From Mesorhizobium sp. DCY119 (GTDB taxonomy: Bacteria > Pseudomonadota > Alphaproteobacteria > Rhizobiales > Rhizobiaceae), in assembly GCF_003590645.1 (NCBI RefSeq), contig NZ_CP031834.1:1488501-1552500 (forward strand): a stretch of DNA of 64,000 nt, in the 5' to 3' direction. Under the pieces are notes generated by a model that was given only the letters and a program-made list of their open reading frames with translations, was not told the origin of the DNA and made no database searches. Below are positions 1 through 8,145 of the stretch, one piece after another; the stretch's first letter is position 1; each line of letters opens with the position of its first letter. Made by a program: the position numbers and the translations under genes.

Positions 1-609
1 AGCTGCTGTGGCGTTGGCCGTCTCGCTCGCCCTGTAGCGCTTGTAGGCAGCTGCGATCTTCGTGTGGTAGGCGTGGCGCTTGTAATCCGGCCCGTTGTAG
101 CCGCGCGCGAAAGCATCCCAGTCGTGCCGGCGGATAGCCGGAACGAGACCGCTCTTTTCGATATAGCGCTCCATCAGTCTCGTCTGGCCGGCAACGCCGG
201 AGCGCGCCTGCCTCACCAGTGCCTCGACATTGGCAAAGCCCAACCATGCCCAATGGGTGCCCATGACCTGGCCGAGGCCCCAGGATACGGACTCATATGC
301 CGCCTTGCGGTCAATGGCTGCTGCGCGTTCCAGCATGCGCCAGCGGGCCTCCTGCGTCTTCGGGTTCGGAACGCCGCCTGCGGCTGGCGACGAAAGCTTT
401 TGCGCGCGTGCTTTCGCGCGATTGTCAGGCGACAGGCGTCGGTCGAAATAGTGGCCCTCGAAACGGATCATCGGCTCCTTGCGCCCTTTCACCAGAGCGT
501 AGGCCTTGCCGGCGCTTTCCACCTCGGCAATGGCCAGCAATGCGGCGGGTTCGATGTCGAGGGTCTTTGCGACGGCGGAAATTTCGCGGATGGTTTCCTT
601 GCTGAACAT
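1..609 (-). CDS. N-acetylmuramidase (DUF3380) domain protein, 3' end cut by window
   Basis: Peptidoglycan hydrolase-like protein of the N-acetylmuramidase (DUF3380) family, which in phage and bacteria cleaves glycan strands. Reading the minus strand gives 203 codons open to the window edge. It begins MFSKETIREISAVAKTLD and carries the family hallmark PMIRFEGHYFDRRL near residues 44-57, preceded by LLAIAEVESAGKAYAL with the likely catalytic glutamate. The ATG at 609 follows a GGAGTG ribosome site. There is no signal peptide, so release would need a holin or another route; a prophage remnant or an endolysin-like housekeeping role are both possible. The C-terminus lies outside the window. Confidence 0.85.
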   Translation of the reverse strand, partial: MFSKETIREISAVAKTLDIEPAALLAIAEVESAGKAYALVKGRKEPMIRFEGHYFDRRLSPDNRAKARAQKLSSPAAGGVPNPKTQEARWRMLERAAAIDRKAAYESVSWGLGQVMGTHWAWLGFANVEALVRQARSGVAGQTRLMERYIEKSGLVPAIRRHDWDAFARGYNGPDYKRHAYHTKIAAAYKRYRASETANATAA

Positions 610-784
610 TTGCGGCGGCACTCCTTGTTTTGCCCGCCAATTCTCGCCGCGTTTTCGCAGGCGGGGATAAACTTGCGCGTTTTACGATATGCCCGCCGGT
701 GCGCCGCTGGTGCAAGATTATGAAAACATGGGTATTTTTCACCGGGCTTGAAACAAAAACGCTCAAAAGCTACTGGCGGTGACC

Positions 785-1711
785 ATGAATTCATCCACAT
801 CCCGCCAAGCCTTCCGCGTTGCCGCGCTCTACCGGTTCTGCCGGTTCGAAGCGTTTGCCGAGCTGCAAGCGCCGTTGGCCGCCTTCTGCTGCGCTCGTGG
901 CATCAAGGGTACGCTGCTGCTTGCGCGCGAAGGCATTAACGGCACGGTGGCCGGAACCGAGGCGGCGATCGGCGAACTCGTCGCCTGGCTCGAAGCCATT
1001 CCCGAGCTTGCCGGGCTTGAGCTCAAATACAGCCACGCCGCCGAAATGCCGTTCCACCGCATGAAAGTGCGCCTGAAGCGCGAGATCGTGACGATGGGCG
1101 TGGAGGGCATCGACCCGCTGGAAGGGGCCGGGGCCTATGTCGCGCCGCAGGACTGGAACGCGCTGATTTCCGACCCCGGCACCTTGGTCATCGATACGCG
1201 CAACGACTATGAGGTCTCGATCGGCACGTTCCAGGGCGCAGTCGACCCGAAGACCAAGAGCTTTCGCGAGTTTCCCGACTGGGTAGCGGCACATCGCGAC
1301 GAGCTTGAGGGCCGCAAGGTGGCGATGTTCTGCACCGGCGGCATTCGCTGCGAGAAGGCGACCGCCTATGTGAAATCGCTCGGCATCGAGGACGTCTTTC
1401 ATCTCAAGGGCGGCATCCTGAAATATCTCGAGGATGTGCCGGCCGAAGAAAGCCTCTGGCAGGGCGAGTGCTTCGTCTTCGACGAGCGCGTTTCCGTTTC
1501 GCATGGTCTCGAGCCGGGCGATATCGGCCTCTGCCGCGCCTGCCGCCACCCGATCACGCCGGAAGAGAAGCTTTCGCCGCAGTTCAGCGATGGCGTGTCC
1601 TGCCCGCATTGCTATGAGGCCCGCACCGACGAGGACCGCGCCCGCTACGCCGAGCGCCAGCGTCAGGTGGCTCTGGCGGAGAAGCGTGGCGAGAAGCATA
1701 TCGGGAGCTAG
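785..1711 (+). CDS. trhO: tRNA uridine(34) hydroxylase TrhO (rhodanese family, YceA)
   Basis: Oxygen-dependent tRNA hydroxylase that makes 5-hydroxyuridine at wobble position 34. The roughly 308-residue protein has the usual layout. The N-terminal ferredoxin-like domain carries [16 protein letters not shown] (about residues 40-55). A central rhodanese domain has the active-site loop [11 protein letters not shown], with Cys near residue 183. A Cys-rich tail has paired CRACRHP and CPHCYEA motifs. I chose ATG 785; an in-frame GTG lies six bases upstream (779) and is an equal alternative, as both share the GGCGG stretch. It stands alone, with a repeat-rich gap downstream. Confidence 0.93.
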   Translation: MNSSTSRQAFRVAALYRFCRFEAFAELQAPLAAFCCARGIKGTLLLAREGINGTVAGTEAAIGELVAWLEAIPELAGLELKYSHAAEMPFHRMKVRLKREIVTMGVEGIDPLEGAGAYVAPQDWNALISDPGTLVIDTRNDYEVSIGTFQGAVDPKTKSFREFPDWVAAHRDELEGRKVAMFCTGGIRCEKATAYVKSLGIEDVFHLKGGILKYLEDVPAEESLWQGECFVFDERVSVSHGLEPGDIGLCRACRHPITPEEKLSPQFSDGVSCPHCYEARTDEDRARYAERQRQVALAEKRGEKHIGS

Positions 1712-1720
1712 GCGGGCCAC

Positions 1721-1912
1721 TCCTTCTCCCCTTGAGGGAGAAGGTGGATTGGCGCACAGCGCCAAGACGGATGAGGGGTGTTGGACGGAGTGGCGTCTGT
1801 TCCGAACAGCCGTAGCAGGCATAGCTACCCCGTCCCCTCGTCGCATTTCTTCCAACACCCCTCATCCGACCTCCCTTCGGGTTGGCCTCCTTCTCCCACA
1901 ACGGGAGAAGGA
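1721..1912. repeat. Composite palindromic intergenic repeat
   Basis: Two arms face each other. The left has CTTCTCCCCTTGAGGGAGAAG then GATGAGGGGTGTTGGA; the right has TCCAACACCCCTCATC then CTTCTCCCACAACGGGAGAAG, around a spacer of about 60 bases. Such GC-rich inverted elements are common in Mesorhizobium-like intergenic DNA. It directly follows trhO and could act as a transcript end. Confidence 0.75.
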
Positions 1913-1934
1913 GGCGCGCTTCATCGCCACCCTC

Positions 1935-1977
1935 CCTCATCCTGAGGTGCGAGCGTAGCGAGCCTCGAAGGACGCAC
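1935..1977. repeat. Short palindromic repeat (GAGGTGCGAGCGTAGCGAGCCTC type)
   Basis: A short interrupted palindrome, CCTGAGGTGCGAGC facing GAGCCTCGAAGG, of a kind I recall as widely dispersed between genes in Rhizobiales. No coding role is visible. Confidence 0.6.
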
Positions 1978-2071
1978 CTATTCATCGCCACGCCTGCTTT
2001 TGCATCTGGCCATTGTCAAAGAACCGGGAATGCGGGGCGCAAAAGCCTTGCCTTCCTAAGTGTAAATTCGT

Positions 2072-2239
2072 GGCGCAGCCATTGCGCCCCGCCAGCGCTC
2101 TTGTCCCGCTCAGTCGCCTCCACATTCGCGTGGCCAGCCGCCGCCAAGGACCCGGGCTTAGGGGTTCATCACCCAGCAGTGCTACCGCAGCACCACCAGC
2201 CCGGACGCCGACGCTTCCCCCTGACACCCGGTGCGCACC
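2072..2239. ncRNA. Candidate structured RNA or mobile structured element
   Basis: Several inverted repeats lie close together. GGCGCA (2072-2077) pairs with TGCGCC (2083-2088). CCGGGCT (2152-2158) pairs with AGCCCGG (2198-2204) and encloses a nested GTGCT (2179-2183)/AGCAC (2189-2193) hairpin with a five-base loop. GGTGCGCACC (2230-2239) is a perfect palindrome. I could not match it to tmRNA, RNase P, 4.5S or 6S RNA. Strand and boundaries are unknown; an RNA role is inference. Confidence 0.35.
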
Positions 2240-2435
2240 AGGGATCCCGTTTGGAAGCGGATTTGCGAGGGCAAGTATGCGGCAGGCTGGAAAGAGGGGG
2301 ATAGATTGGGCGTGAAAAAGTGTTCGGTGTGAATGGAAACAACGGGTTGAGGGGAAATTATGTGGAAATCTTTCCACACCTTCGCAAGCTTCAGTTTCGG
2401 CAGCTCTGCACCGCGACAGCCGTCATAGGTGTTCC

Positions 2436-2494
2436 GGCATGGATCCCCGGGTTCTTCGCATTCGCTCCGCTCATGCTGCGACCCGAGGATGACC
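2436..2494. repeat. Dispersed repeat beginning GGCATGGATCCCCGGGT
   Basis: Shares GGCATGGATCCCCGGGT and a similar CTTCGC-rich arm ending in a GAGGATGACC/GAGAATGACG type sequence with 16182-16240. It lies in non-coding DNA. Confidence 0.6.
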
Positions 2495-2600
2495 AAGGGA
2501 GGGAGGCTCCGGCTGATCATCACCGTTGCAAATGAAACGAGACGGAGTGTCGGGTCGCGGAGAACATATCTGGACCGCATCTCCACCCACCTCAAACACA

Positions 2601-2640
2601 AAAAATTCCGCCCTGGACGCAATACACGCCAGGGCGGAAT
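2601..2640 (-). terminator. Rho-independent terminator
   Basis: A perfect 12-bp stem, ATTCCGCCCTGG/CCAGGGCGGAAT, with a 12-base loop. On the minus strand it is followed by a run of five T. It lies 35 bases after the stop of the small exported-protein gene at 2675-2929, so it ends that transcript. Confidence 0.88.
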
Positions 2641-2674
2641 TGTTCGGATCTTGGGGGGAAAGATCCGACAGGGA

Positions 2675-2929
2675 TTACTGGACGGCGGGGGTTTCCGTCT
2701 TCGGAGCTGCCTTCTTGGCGTGCTTCTTATGCTTCTTGTGCGAAACCTTCTTGTGATGAACCGGCTTCTTCAGCGTGGCTTTCTTCACCAGCGGCGTGGT
2801 TGCCGTGGTCGAAGGCTGGGCCATCGTGGCGCCGGCAGCGTTGGCGGTCGAAGCGGTCAGAACCGGAGCCGAGAAGGTGAGAGCAACGGCCATGCCGACG
2901 GCGGAAAGGAGGGTCTTGTTGATGGTCAT
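2675..2929 (-). CDS. Small exported Lys/His-rich protein
   Basis: 84 residues with a clear Sec signal peptide: MTINK, a hydrophobic core to about residue 22, and an AxA-type site at TANAA near residue 32. The mature part is short and ends in a strongly basic tail (about residues 48-75) built from KKPVHHKKV and SHKKHKKHAKK. The composition recalls acid-shock (Asr-like) and other lysine/histidine-rich periplasmic proteins, which may bind polyanions or metals, but no domain is recognised and the function is unknown. It has its own terminator. The gene at 2975-3268 lies just upstream on the same strand. Confidence 0.7.
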   Translation of the reverse strand: MTINKTLLSAVGMAVALTFSAPVLTASTANAAGATMAQPSTTATTPLVKKATLKKPVHHKKVSHKKHKKHAKKAAPKTETPAVQ

Positions 2930-2974
2930 GATACGTTTCCTTTTTTCACAAGGGCCTGGGTGGAGTTTCGCCGG

Positions 2975-3268
2975 TCAGGGATCGACCGGTTGCACCCCGA
3001 GCATCTTCAGTGCAGTGGCGTAGGCACGAATGCCCTGAGCCTGCTCTTTGCCGGCACAGAACTTCGTCGCTTTTTTCTGAAGAGCTTTCGCTTCGGTGGC
3101 CCGTTTTGCCTCAGCGTGGTTGGTTATTGCGTTAGCGAACTGCTGCTGCAGGCTGTTGCAGCGATCGGTCCGGGTTACCGGGCTTTTCGCCATTGGTTGT
3201 TCGGTGGCAGCGCCAAGCGAGAACACGCTGAGCAGAACGATCATCGAACTGGTCACGAGCTTTCGCAT
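2975..3268 (-). CDS. Small exported hypothetical protein with two cysteines
   Basis: 97 residues with an N-terminal signal peptide (MRKLVTSSMIVLLSVFSLGAA). The mature domain is helical and carries two cysteines, in RTDRCNSLQ and ATKFCAGKE, which could form a disulfide across an Ala/Lys/Glu-rich helical hairpin in the periplasm. I do not recognise the family. It is the upstream partner of the Lys/His-rich exported protein on the same strand, with a 45-base gap, so the two may share a transcript. Confidence 0.65.
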   Translation of the reverse strand: MRKLVTSSMIVLLSVFSLGAATEQPMAKSPVTRTDRCNSLQQQFANAITNHAEAKRATEAKALQKKATKFCAGKEQAQGIRAYATALKMLGVQPVDP

Positions 3269-3484
3269 TTTGATCCCTAACCGACACCTCAGACGCCCTG
3301 AGCAGCACGGTTGTTATGACGGACCGTTTTTGCGGGTATTTTTCCCGATTGCAGAGTTTTGTTTCTGGATTGTAACAGCCGAATTCCGCACGGTTTTTTG
3401 CCTGCCGACCGCTCCCAAACCCGTCCTTATTCTGCCATGGTCGGGGCAGATGCATTCTCGCTTGAGCCTGGGAAAACAACGCCT

Positions 3485-4201
3485 TTGAAAACCGACGCCC
3501 ATATCCTCATCGTCGACGACGACAAGGAAATCCGCGACCTGCTTCAGGAATTCTTCCAGAAGCATGGCATGCGCGTGTCGGCTGCCCGCGATGATGACGA
3601 GATGCAGGCCGAACTGCGCCGCGCACCGGTCGACCTGATTATCCTCGACGTCATGCTGCCGGGAAAGAGCGGCCTAGACATCTGCCGCGACCTGCGCACG
3701 CATTCGAAAATCCCGATCATCATGCTGACCGCCGTCACAGAAACGATCGATCGCGTCGTCGGGCTGGAGATGGGCGCCGACGACTATGTGCCGAAGCCAT
3801 TCGACCCAAGGGAACTGCTCGCCCGCACGCGTGCCGTGCTGCGCCGTCCCAGTGCGGCGGGGGCCAATCATCGTCCGGTGCCGCAGATCTACAAATTCGC
3901 AGGCTGGACGCTCGATTCCGCGCGCCGCCGGCTGTTGCGGCCCGACGAAGTCCGCGTCGAGCTCACCACCGCGGAGTTCAACCTGCTGCAGACGCTGGTG
4001 CGCAGCGGCCAGCGCGTGCTGAGCCGCGACCAGCTTGTCGAACTGTCGAACCAGAACGGCGACTACAGCTACGACCGCAGCGTCGACATTCTGGTCAGCC
4101 GCCTGCGCCGCAAGATGGAGGACGATCCGCGCTCGCCCAAGCTGATCCTCACCGTGCGCGGCGGCGGCTACCAGTTCGTGCCCGAGGTCGCGGCCGAATG
4201 A
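3485..4201 (+). CDS. OmpR-family two-component response regulator
   Basis: Receiver plus winged-helix DNA-binding protein that acts with the histidine kinase encoded next. The receiver (about residues 5-120) shows the acidic triplet VDDD, phospho-acceptor Asp55 in LIILDVMLPG and the signalling Lys in VPKPFD. The C-terminal OmpR-type domain ends with RRKMEDDPRSPKLI and TVRGGGYQF. I took TTG 3485 as start, because the receiver begins at once (KTDAHILIVDDD) and GGGAAAA lies upstream. ATG 3437 is in frame but has no good ribosome site and would add 16 unrelated residues. The stop overlaps the kinase start (ATGA). Confidence 0.9.
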   Translation: MKTDAHILIVDDDKEIRDLLQEFFQKHGMRVSAARDDDEMQAELRRAPVDLIILDVMLPGKSGLDICRDLRTHSKIPIIMLTAVTETIDRVVGLEMGADDYVPKPFDPRELLARTRAVLRRPSAAGANHRPVPQIYKFAGWTLDSARRRLLRPDEVRVELTTAEFNLLQTLVRSGQRVLSRDQLVELSNQNGDYSYDRSVDILVSRLRRKMEDDPRSPKLILTVRGGGYQFVPEVAAE

Positions 4202-5634
4202 AGTGGCTCCTGCCCCGATCCCTGCCTGCCTGGGTCCTGCTGATCGTTATCGCCGGCCTGCTGGCCATCCAGGTTTCGACGCTGTCCATCGTTTCGCGCG
4301 AGCGCGTCGCCTCCAACACCATCCTCGACCTGTTCCGGCTCAACGACCGCGCACTGTCGCTGGTCAAGCTGATGTATGCAGCCTCGCCGGAGGAACGAAA
4401 ACACGTAGCCGCCGGGCTTTCGGTGGCGCCTTATGTGCTCTCCATTTCCGACACGCCGGCGATCACCTCCTCGATACCGGCCGACGACGAGATGGCCGAG
4501 CTGGAGGACGTCATTGTCGGCCGGCTGACCAAATTCGGCGTCGAGGAAGCGCGCGTGCGCCGCGAAAGCGCCCAGGCGCAGGAACATCCCAAGCACAAGG
4601 TCACGGAACCCGACGACAATCTCGGTGGCATAGAGCGGGAACTGCTCGATCTTTCCGCCGATTTCAACAAGACTGACACGCTGGTCGCCTCGATCGAGTT
4701 CAAGGACGGCCAATGGCTTAATTTCGTCATGCCGTCGACGCCGCTCAGCCCGATCCTGACGACGGATAGCCTGCCGCTTTACGGCTCCGTCGCCGCACTT
4801 GTGGTGCTGCTTTCGATATGGTCGCTGCGTCGCCTCACCGCGCCCTACCGCGCGCTCGAAAGTGCGGTCCGGCGCATCGGCGACGATCTGAAAAGCCCGC
4901 CGCTAGCCGAGCGCGGGAGCAGCGAATACAAATCCGCCGCCCGCGCGGTCAACACCATGCAGGCAAGGCTGCGCGAATATGTCGAGGACCGCGAACTGCT
5001 GGCAGCCGCACTTGCCCACGACCTGCGCACGCCGCTGACCCGCATTCGCCTGCGCCTAGAACTCCTGCGCAATTCGCCGCTGCGCACCGCGCTGATGCAG
5101 AACCTCGCCGATATCGAAGCGATCTCGTCGTCGGTGCTGGATTTCGCGACCTATGAAGCCAAGGGCGAGGAACCGGAGCGCATCGACTTCTGGTCGCTGG
5201 TTGATTCGGTTGCCGACGGAAACCCGCAGGTCGTCTTCGATGGATCGCGCAAGCATGCGCGTGGCCTGGTCTGCTACGGCAGAACCGTTGCCCTGCGCCG
5301 TTGCGTGACGAACCTCGTCGACAACGCCGTCAAATATGGCGGCAAGGCCCGTCTCGTCCTTTCGCAAAACGAGACGGAAATTCTCCTCACCATCGATGAT
5401 GACGGGCCCGGCATTCCGGAAGGCCAGATGGAGAAGATTTTCCGGCCCTTCGCCCGCGTCGAGGCCTCACGCAACCGCCAGACCGGCGGCTTCGGCCTTG
5501 GCCTGACGATAGCCCGCAACATCGCGCGGCGCTTCGGCGGCGACGTCCGGCTGCACAACAGGACTGGCGGCGGCCTGCGCGCCGAATTGACGATACCGCT
5601 GGCAAAGGGCGCGCAACTGCACGCCGCGCAGTGA
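4198..5634 (+). CDS. Sensor histidine kinase, inner membrane
   Basis: 478-residue membrane kinase paired with the preceding regulator (4-bp overlap). Transmembrane helices lie near residues 8-28 and 182-203 and flank a periplasmic sensor of about 150 residues with no recognised fold. A HAMP region and the dimerisation domain follow, with His274 in LAHDLRTPLTRIRLRLE. The ATP-binding domain shows NLVDNAVKYG (N box), DDDGPGIP (G1) and GGFGLGLTIARNI (G2). The architecture matches EnvZ-like kinases. The signal cannot be told from sequence. Confidence 0.92.
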   Translation: MKWLLPRSLPAWVLLIVIAGLLAIQVSTLSIVSRERVASNTILDLFRLNDRALSLVKLMYAASPEERKHVAAGLSVAPYVLSISDTPAITSSIPADDEMAELEDVIVGRLTKFGVEEARVRRESAQAQEHPKHKVTEPDDNLGGIERELLDLSADFNKTDTLVASIEFKDGQWLNFVMPSTPLSPILTTDSLPLYGSVAALVVLLSIWSLRRLTAPYRALESAVRRIGDDLKSPPLAERGSSEYKSAARAVNTMQARLREYVEDRELLAAALAHDLRTPLTRIRLRLELLRNSPLRTALMQNLADIEAISSSVLDFATYEAKGEEPERIDFWSLVDSVADGNPQVVFDGSRKHARGLVCYGRTVALRRCVTNLVDNAVKYGGKARLVLSQNETEILLTIDDDGPGIPEGQMEKIFRPFARVEASRNRQTGGFGLGLTIARNIARRFGGDVRLHNRTGGGLRAELTIPLAKGAQLHAAQ

Positions 5635-5655
5635 TACCTGAATTCATTTTGAGTG

Positions 5656-5699
5656 TTAGATCGTCCTTTGTGCGTCAGGACGGACGCGCGGCGATCTAA
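5656..5699. repeat. Inverted repeat between convergent genes
   Basis: TTAGATCG (5656-5663) faces CGATCTAA (5692-5699), with inner complementarity between GTCCT and AGGAC. It overlaps the stop codon of the minus-strand gene and ends 20 bases after the kinase gene. It resembles a dispersed Rhizobiales palindrome and may end transcription from both sides. Confidence 0.5.
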
Positions 5700-5911
5700 T
5701 CCCGCTTCCTGGCCTGGCTGCGGCCCCGAAGCCAGAAGACCAGGAAGAAAGCGGCAACGAACAGCACGGCAACCACGCCCGCTGCCGCCGGCGACTTGTT
5801 GCCCACCGCCAGCATGATCGTGGGCAGGAAATAGCCGACGATGCCGAAGCCCAGCAGGATCACGGCTGCCGCGATCGCCGCATTACGGTTCTTCCCGTCC
5901 ATCATCACCAT
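5696..5911 (-). CDS. Small inner-membrane protein, two transmembrane helices
   Basis: 71 residues. Two hydrophobic helices (about 11-33 and 42-62) are joined by a short polar loop, and the tail is basic (RGRSQARKRD), which predicts both ends in the cytoplasm. No family is recognised and no partner is implied by the neighbours, which are a convergent histidine kinase and a GNAT upstream. The start follows a weak ribosome site; a Met three residues in is possible. Confidence 0.6.
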   Translation of the reverse strand: MVMMDGKNRNAAIAAAVILLGFGIVGYFLPTIMLAVGNKSPAAAGVVAVLFVAAFFLVFWLRGRSQARKRD

Positions 5912-5937
5912 TCCAGTTCGCTCTCAGCTCCGGTTGG

Positions 5938-6621
5938 CTACGCAGCCTCGGCGCGGAAATCTTCCAGTCGCCGCTTCTGCTTGCCCTCGGCGTCGTAATT
6001 AGCCGGATCGAGCCACGCCTCATAGGCGCGTTTCAGCGCAGGCCATTCCGTGTCGATAATCGAATACCACGCCGTGTCGCGGTTTTCGCCCTTTACCACC
6101 AGATGCTGGCGGAAAATCCCCTCGAACTGGAAGCCGAAGCGCTCGGCCGCGCGCTTCGACGGCAGGTTGGCATTGTTGCATTTCCATTCGTAGCGCCGGT
6201 AGCCAAGCGTATCGAAGGCGTATTTCATGAACAGATACTGCGCCTCGGTCGCCGCCGGCTTGCGCGAGATGATCGGCCCCCAATAGATGTTGCCGATCTC
6301 GATGACGCCATTGGCGGCGTCGATCCGCATCAGGGTTTGGCGCCCGGCGATCTTGCCGCTGGCCTTGTCGATGACAGTGAAGAAAAGCGGGTCTTCGCTG
6401 GCCTGCACCCTGTCCAGCCAGGGCTTGAAGTCGGCGCGGGTTTGCGGCGGAAACTCCGGCAGCCAGCGGAAGCGCTCGCCGGCATCGGCGACCGACGATG
6501 CCTCGAACAGCCCGTCGCCGTGCTTTGCCGCGTCCAGAGGTTCCAGCCGCACATAGCGCCCCTCGATAACCTCGCGCTGCGGCCGCGGCCTCGGCTGCCA
6601 GTTCTTCAGATCGACGGACAT
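5938..6621 (-). CDS. GNAT N-acetyltransferase (RimJ/RimL-like)
   Basis: 227-residue cytoplasmic acetyltransferase of the RimJ/RimL type. It has VIEGRYVRLEPLD near the N-terminus, the acetyl-CoA region GVIEIGNIYWGPII, and the typical ending YRRYEWKCNNANLPSKRAAERFGF, where side chains position the amine substrate. The substrate is unknown; relatives modify ribosomal proteins or small amines and drugs. ATG 6621 has AGGAGCC in front. It is divergent from the aminotransferase gene, with an 80-base shared promoter region. Confidence 0.85.
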   Translation of the reverse strand: MSVDLKNWQPRPRPQREVIEGRYVRLEPLDAAKHGDGLFEASSVADAGERFRWLPEFPPQTRADFKPWLDRVQASEDPLFFTVIDKASGKIAGRQTLMRIDAANGVIEIGNIYWGPIISRKPAATEAQYLFMKYAFDTLGYRRYEWKCNNANLPSKRAAERFGFQFEGIFRQHLVVKGENRDTAWYSIIDTEWPALKRAYEAWLDPANYDAEGKQKRRLEDFRAEAA

Positions 6622-6701
6622 ATTGGCTCCTGCGATTGACTTTTTCGTCCCGACACTCACAAAAACGCTTGCCCAGTGACAGAACCACACGGACAGGAAA
6701 A

Positions 6702-7898
6702 ATGCTCCAAACGATTGCGGCCTTCGATCGCCTCGGCGAAGAAAATGCCTTCGCGGTTCTGGCCCGCGCCACCGCCCTTGCCCATGAGGGGCGCGACATC
6801 ATCAATCTCGGCATCGGCCAGCCCGATTTCAGCACGCCGCAGCACATCGTCGAAGCCGCCATCAAGGCGCTACGCGACGGCCACCATGGCTACACGCCGG
6901 CAAACGGCCTGCTCGCCACCCGCGAAGCGGTCGCCCGGCGCACGCTGGCGCTCACCGGCGTGGAGGTCTCGCCGGAAAACATCATGATCATGCCCGGCGG
7001 CAAGCCGACCATGTTCGCCGCGATCCTGATGTTCGGCGAGCCGGGCGCCGAAATCCTATATCCCGATCCCGGCTTCCCGATCTACCGCTCGATGATCGAA
7101 TTCACCGGCGCAAAGCCCGTTCCCGTGCCGATGCGCGAAGCCAATGGCTTTGCCTTTTCGGCCGAGGAAACGCTGTCGCTGATCACACCGAAGACGCGGC
7201 TGCTGATCCTCAACTCGCCGGCAAACCCCACCGGCGGCGTCACCCCGCGCGCCGAGATCGAAAAGCTGGTCAAAGGGCTGGAGGCACATCCGCACGTCGC
7301 CATCATGTCCGACGAAATCTACGACGTCATGACCTATGACGGCGAGGCGCATTGTTCGCTGCTGCAATTCCCCGAAATCCGCGAACGGCTCATCATCCTC
7401 AATGGCTGGTCCAAGACCTGGGCGATGACCGGCTGGCGCATGGGCTCGTCGATCTGGCCGAACTCGCCGGCAAGCAACCGCCTCTACGATAAGGTGCGCA
7501 AGCTCGCGGTCAATTGCTGGTCCTGCGTCAACGCGCCGAGCCAGTATGCCGGCATCGCGGCCATCGACGGCCCGCAGGACGAGGTGGAAAAGATGATGCG
7601 CGCCTTCGACCGCCGTCGCAAAACCGTGGTCGAGGGGCTGAACGGCCTGCCGAATATCTCCTGCATCACCCCCAAGGGCGCTTTCTATGCCTTCCCCAAC
7701 ATCGAAAAGACCGGCTGGAAGGCCAAGAAGCTGGCTTCGGCGCTGCTTGAGGAAGCCGGCGTCGCGCTCATCGGCGGGCCGGATTTCGGCATTCTCGGCG
7801 AAGGCTACATCCGCCTTTCCTACGCCAATTCCGAGGAAAACATCCTGCGCGCGCTGGAGCGGATCGGGGATTTTCTGGAAAGGGCGAAGGCGGGCTGA
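6702..7898 (+). CDS. Class I pyridoxal-phosphate aminotransferase
   Basis: 398-residue fold-type I aminotransferase. It shows NLGIGQPDFSTP near the N-terminus, the YTPANGLLATREAV segment, LNSPANPTGGV with the cofactor-contacting Asn, MSDEIYD with the Asp that binds the pyridine nitrogen, Lys238 (Schiff base) in GWSKTWAMTGWR, and the carboxylate-binding Arg in GYIRLSYA. Substrate choice (aspartate, alanine or aromatic) cannot be read from this. ATG 6702 follows GGACAGGAAAA. It lies on the opposite strand to the ridA-liv-kynA unit just downstream; a shared amino-acid theme is suggestive only. Confidence 0.9.
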   Translation: MLQTIAAFDRLGEENAFAVLARATALAHEGRDIINLGIGQPDFSTPQHIVEAAIKALRDGHHGYTPANGLLATREAVARRTLALTGVEVSPENIMIMPGGKPTMFAAILMFGEPGAEILYPDPGFPIYRSMIEFTGAKPVPVPMREANGFAFSAEETLSLITPKTRLLILNSPANPTGGVTPRAEIEKLVKGLEAHPHVAIMSDEIYDVMTYDGEAHCSLLQFPEIRERLIILNGWSKTWAMTGWRMGSSIWPNSPASNRLYDKVRKLAVNCWSCVNAPSQYAGIAAIDGPQDEVEKMMRAFDRRRKTVVEGLNGLPNISCITPKGAFYAFPNIEKTGWKAKKLASALLEEAGVALIGGPDFGILGEGYIRLSYANSEENILRALERIGDFLERAKAG

Positions 7899-7968
7899 CG
7901 GGTTTCTGTTCACCCGTCTACGAGAGGGCTGTCGCATACGGACGCTCTGATGGACCTGAGCGACGTCA

Positions 7969-8111
7969 TACCCCCACCCCTAACCCCTCCCCACAAGGGG
8001 GAGGGAGACGATCTCGTCGCCTTAGCCACCAAGAACGTTGAGGAATGGGGTTGAACTACCGTCCAACAAAGTCCCCCTCCCCCTTGTGGGGAGGGGTTAG
8101 GGGTGGGGGTA
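7969..8111. repeat. 143-bp element with perfect 37-bp inverted ends
   Basis: The left arm (7969-8005) and right arm (8075-8111) are exact reverse complements, starting TACCCCCACCCCTAACCCCT. The 69-base centre is related, in reverse orientation, to the centre of the element at 12024-12157. It sits between convergent genes and could form a very strong hairpin, acting as a transcript end. Confidence 0.85.
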
Positions 8112-8145
8112 TCTTTAAAACGCAATAGACCCCCATCACACCTGC

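Larger units (their letters stand above)
1978..2600. other. Non-coding stretch with structured and repeated DNA
   Basis: No ORF here has a convincing ribosome site, codon use or family similarity. The block holds a set of nested inverted repeats (2072-2239, listed separately), a dispersed repeat (2436-2494) and a GTGGAAA-TCTTTCCAC hairpin near 2360. The rest looks unremarkable. Confidence 0.5.

Noticed and set aside
791-1858. Long open frame on the minus strand opposite trhO
   Set aside because: It is the antisense shadow of a GC-rich gene; no ribosome site, no family similarity, and trhO motifs are clear on the plus strand.
2013-2315. 100-codon plus-strand ORF and overlapping minus-strand ORFs in the non-coding block
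   Set aside because: No ribosome site, biased Pro/Arg/Ser composition, and all frames cross the nested inverted repeats.
3359-3484. N-terminal extension of the response regulator to 3359 or 3437
   Set aside because: Added residues have no receiver-like features and the upstream codons lack a good ribosome site; TTG 3485 fits the family start.
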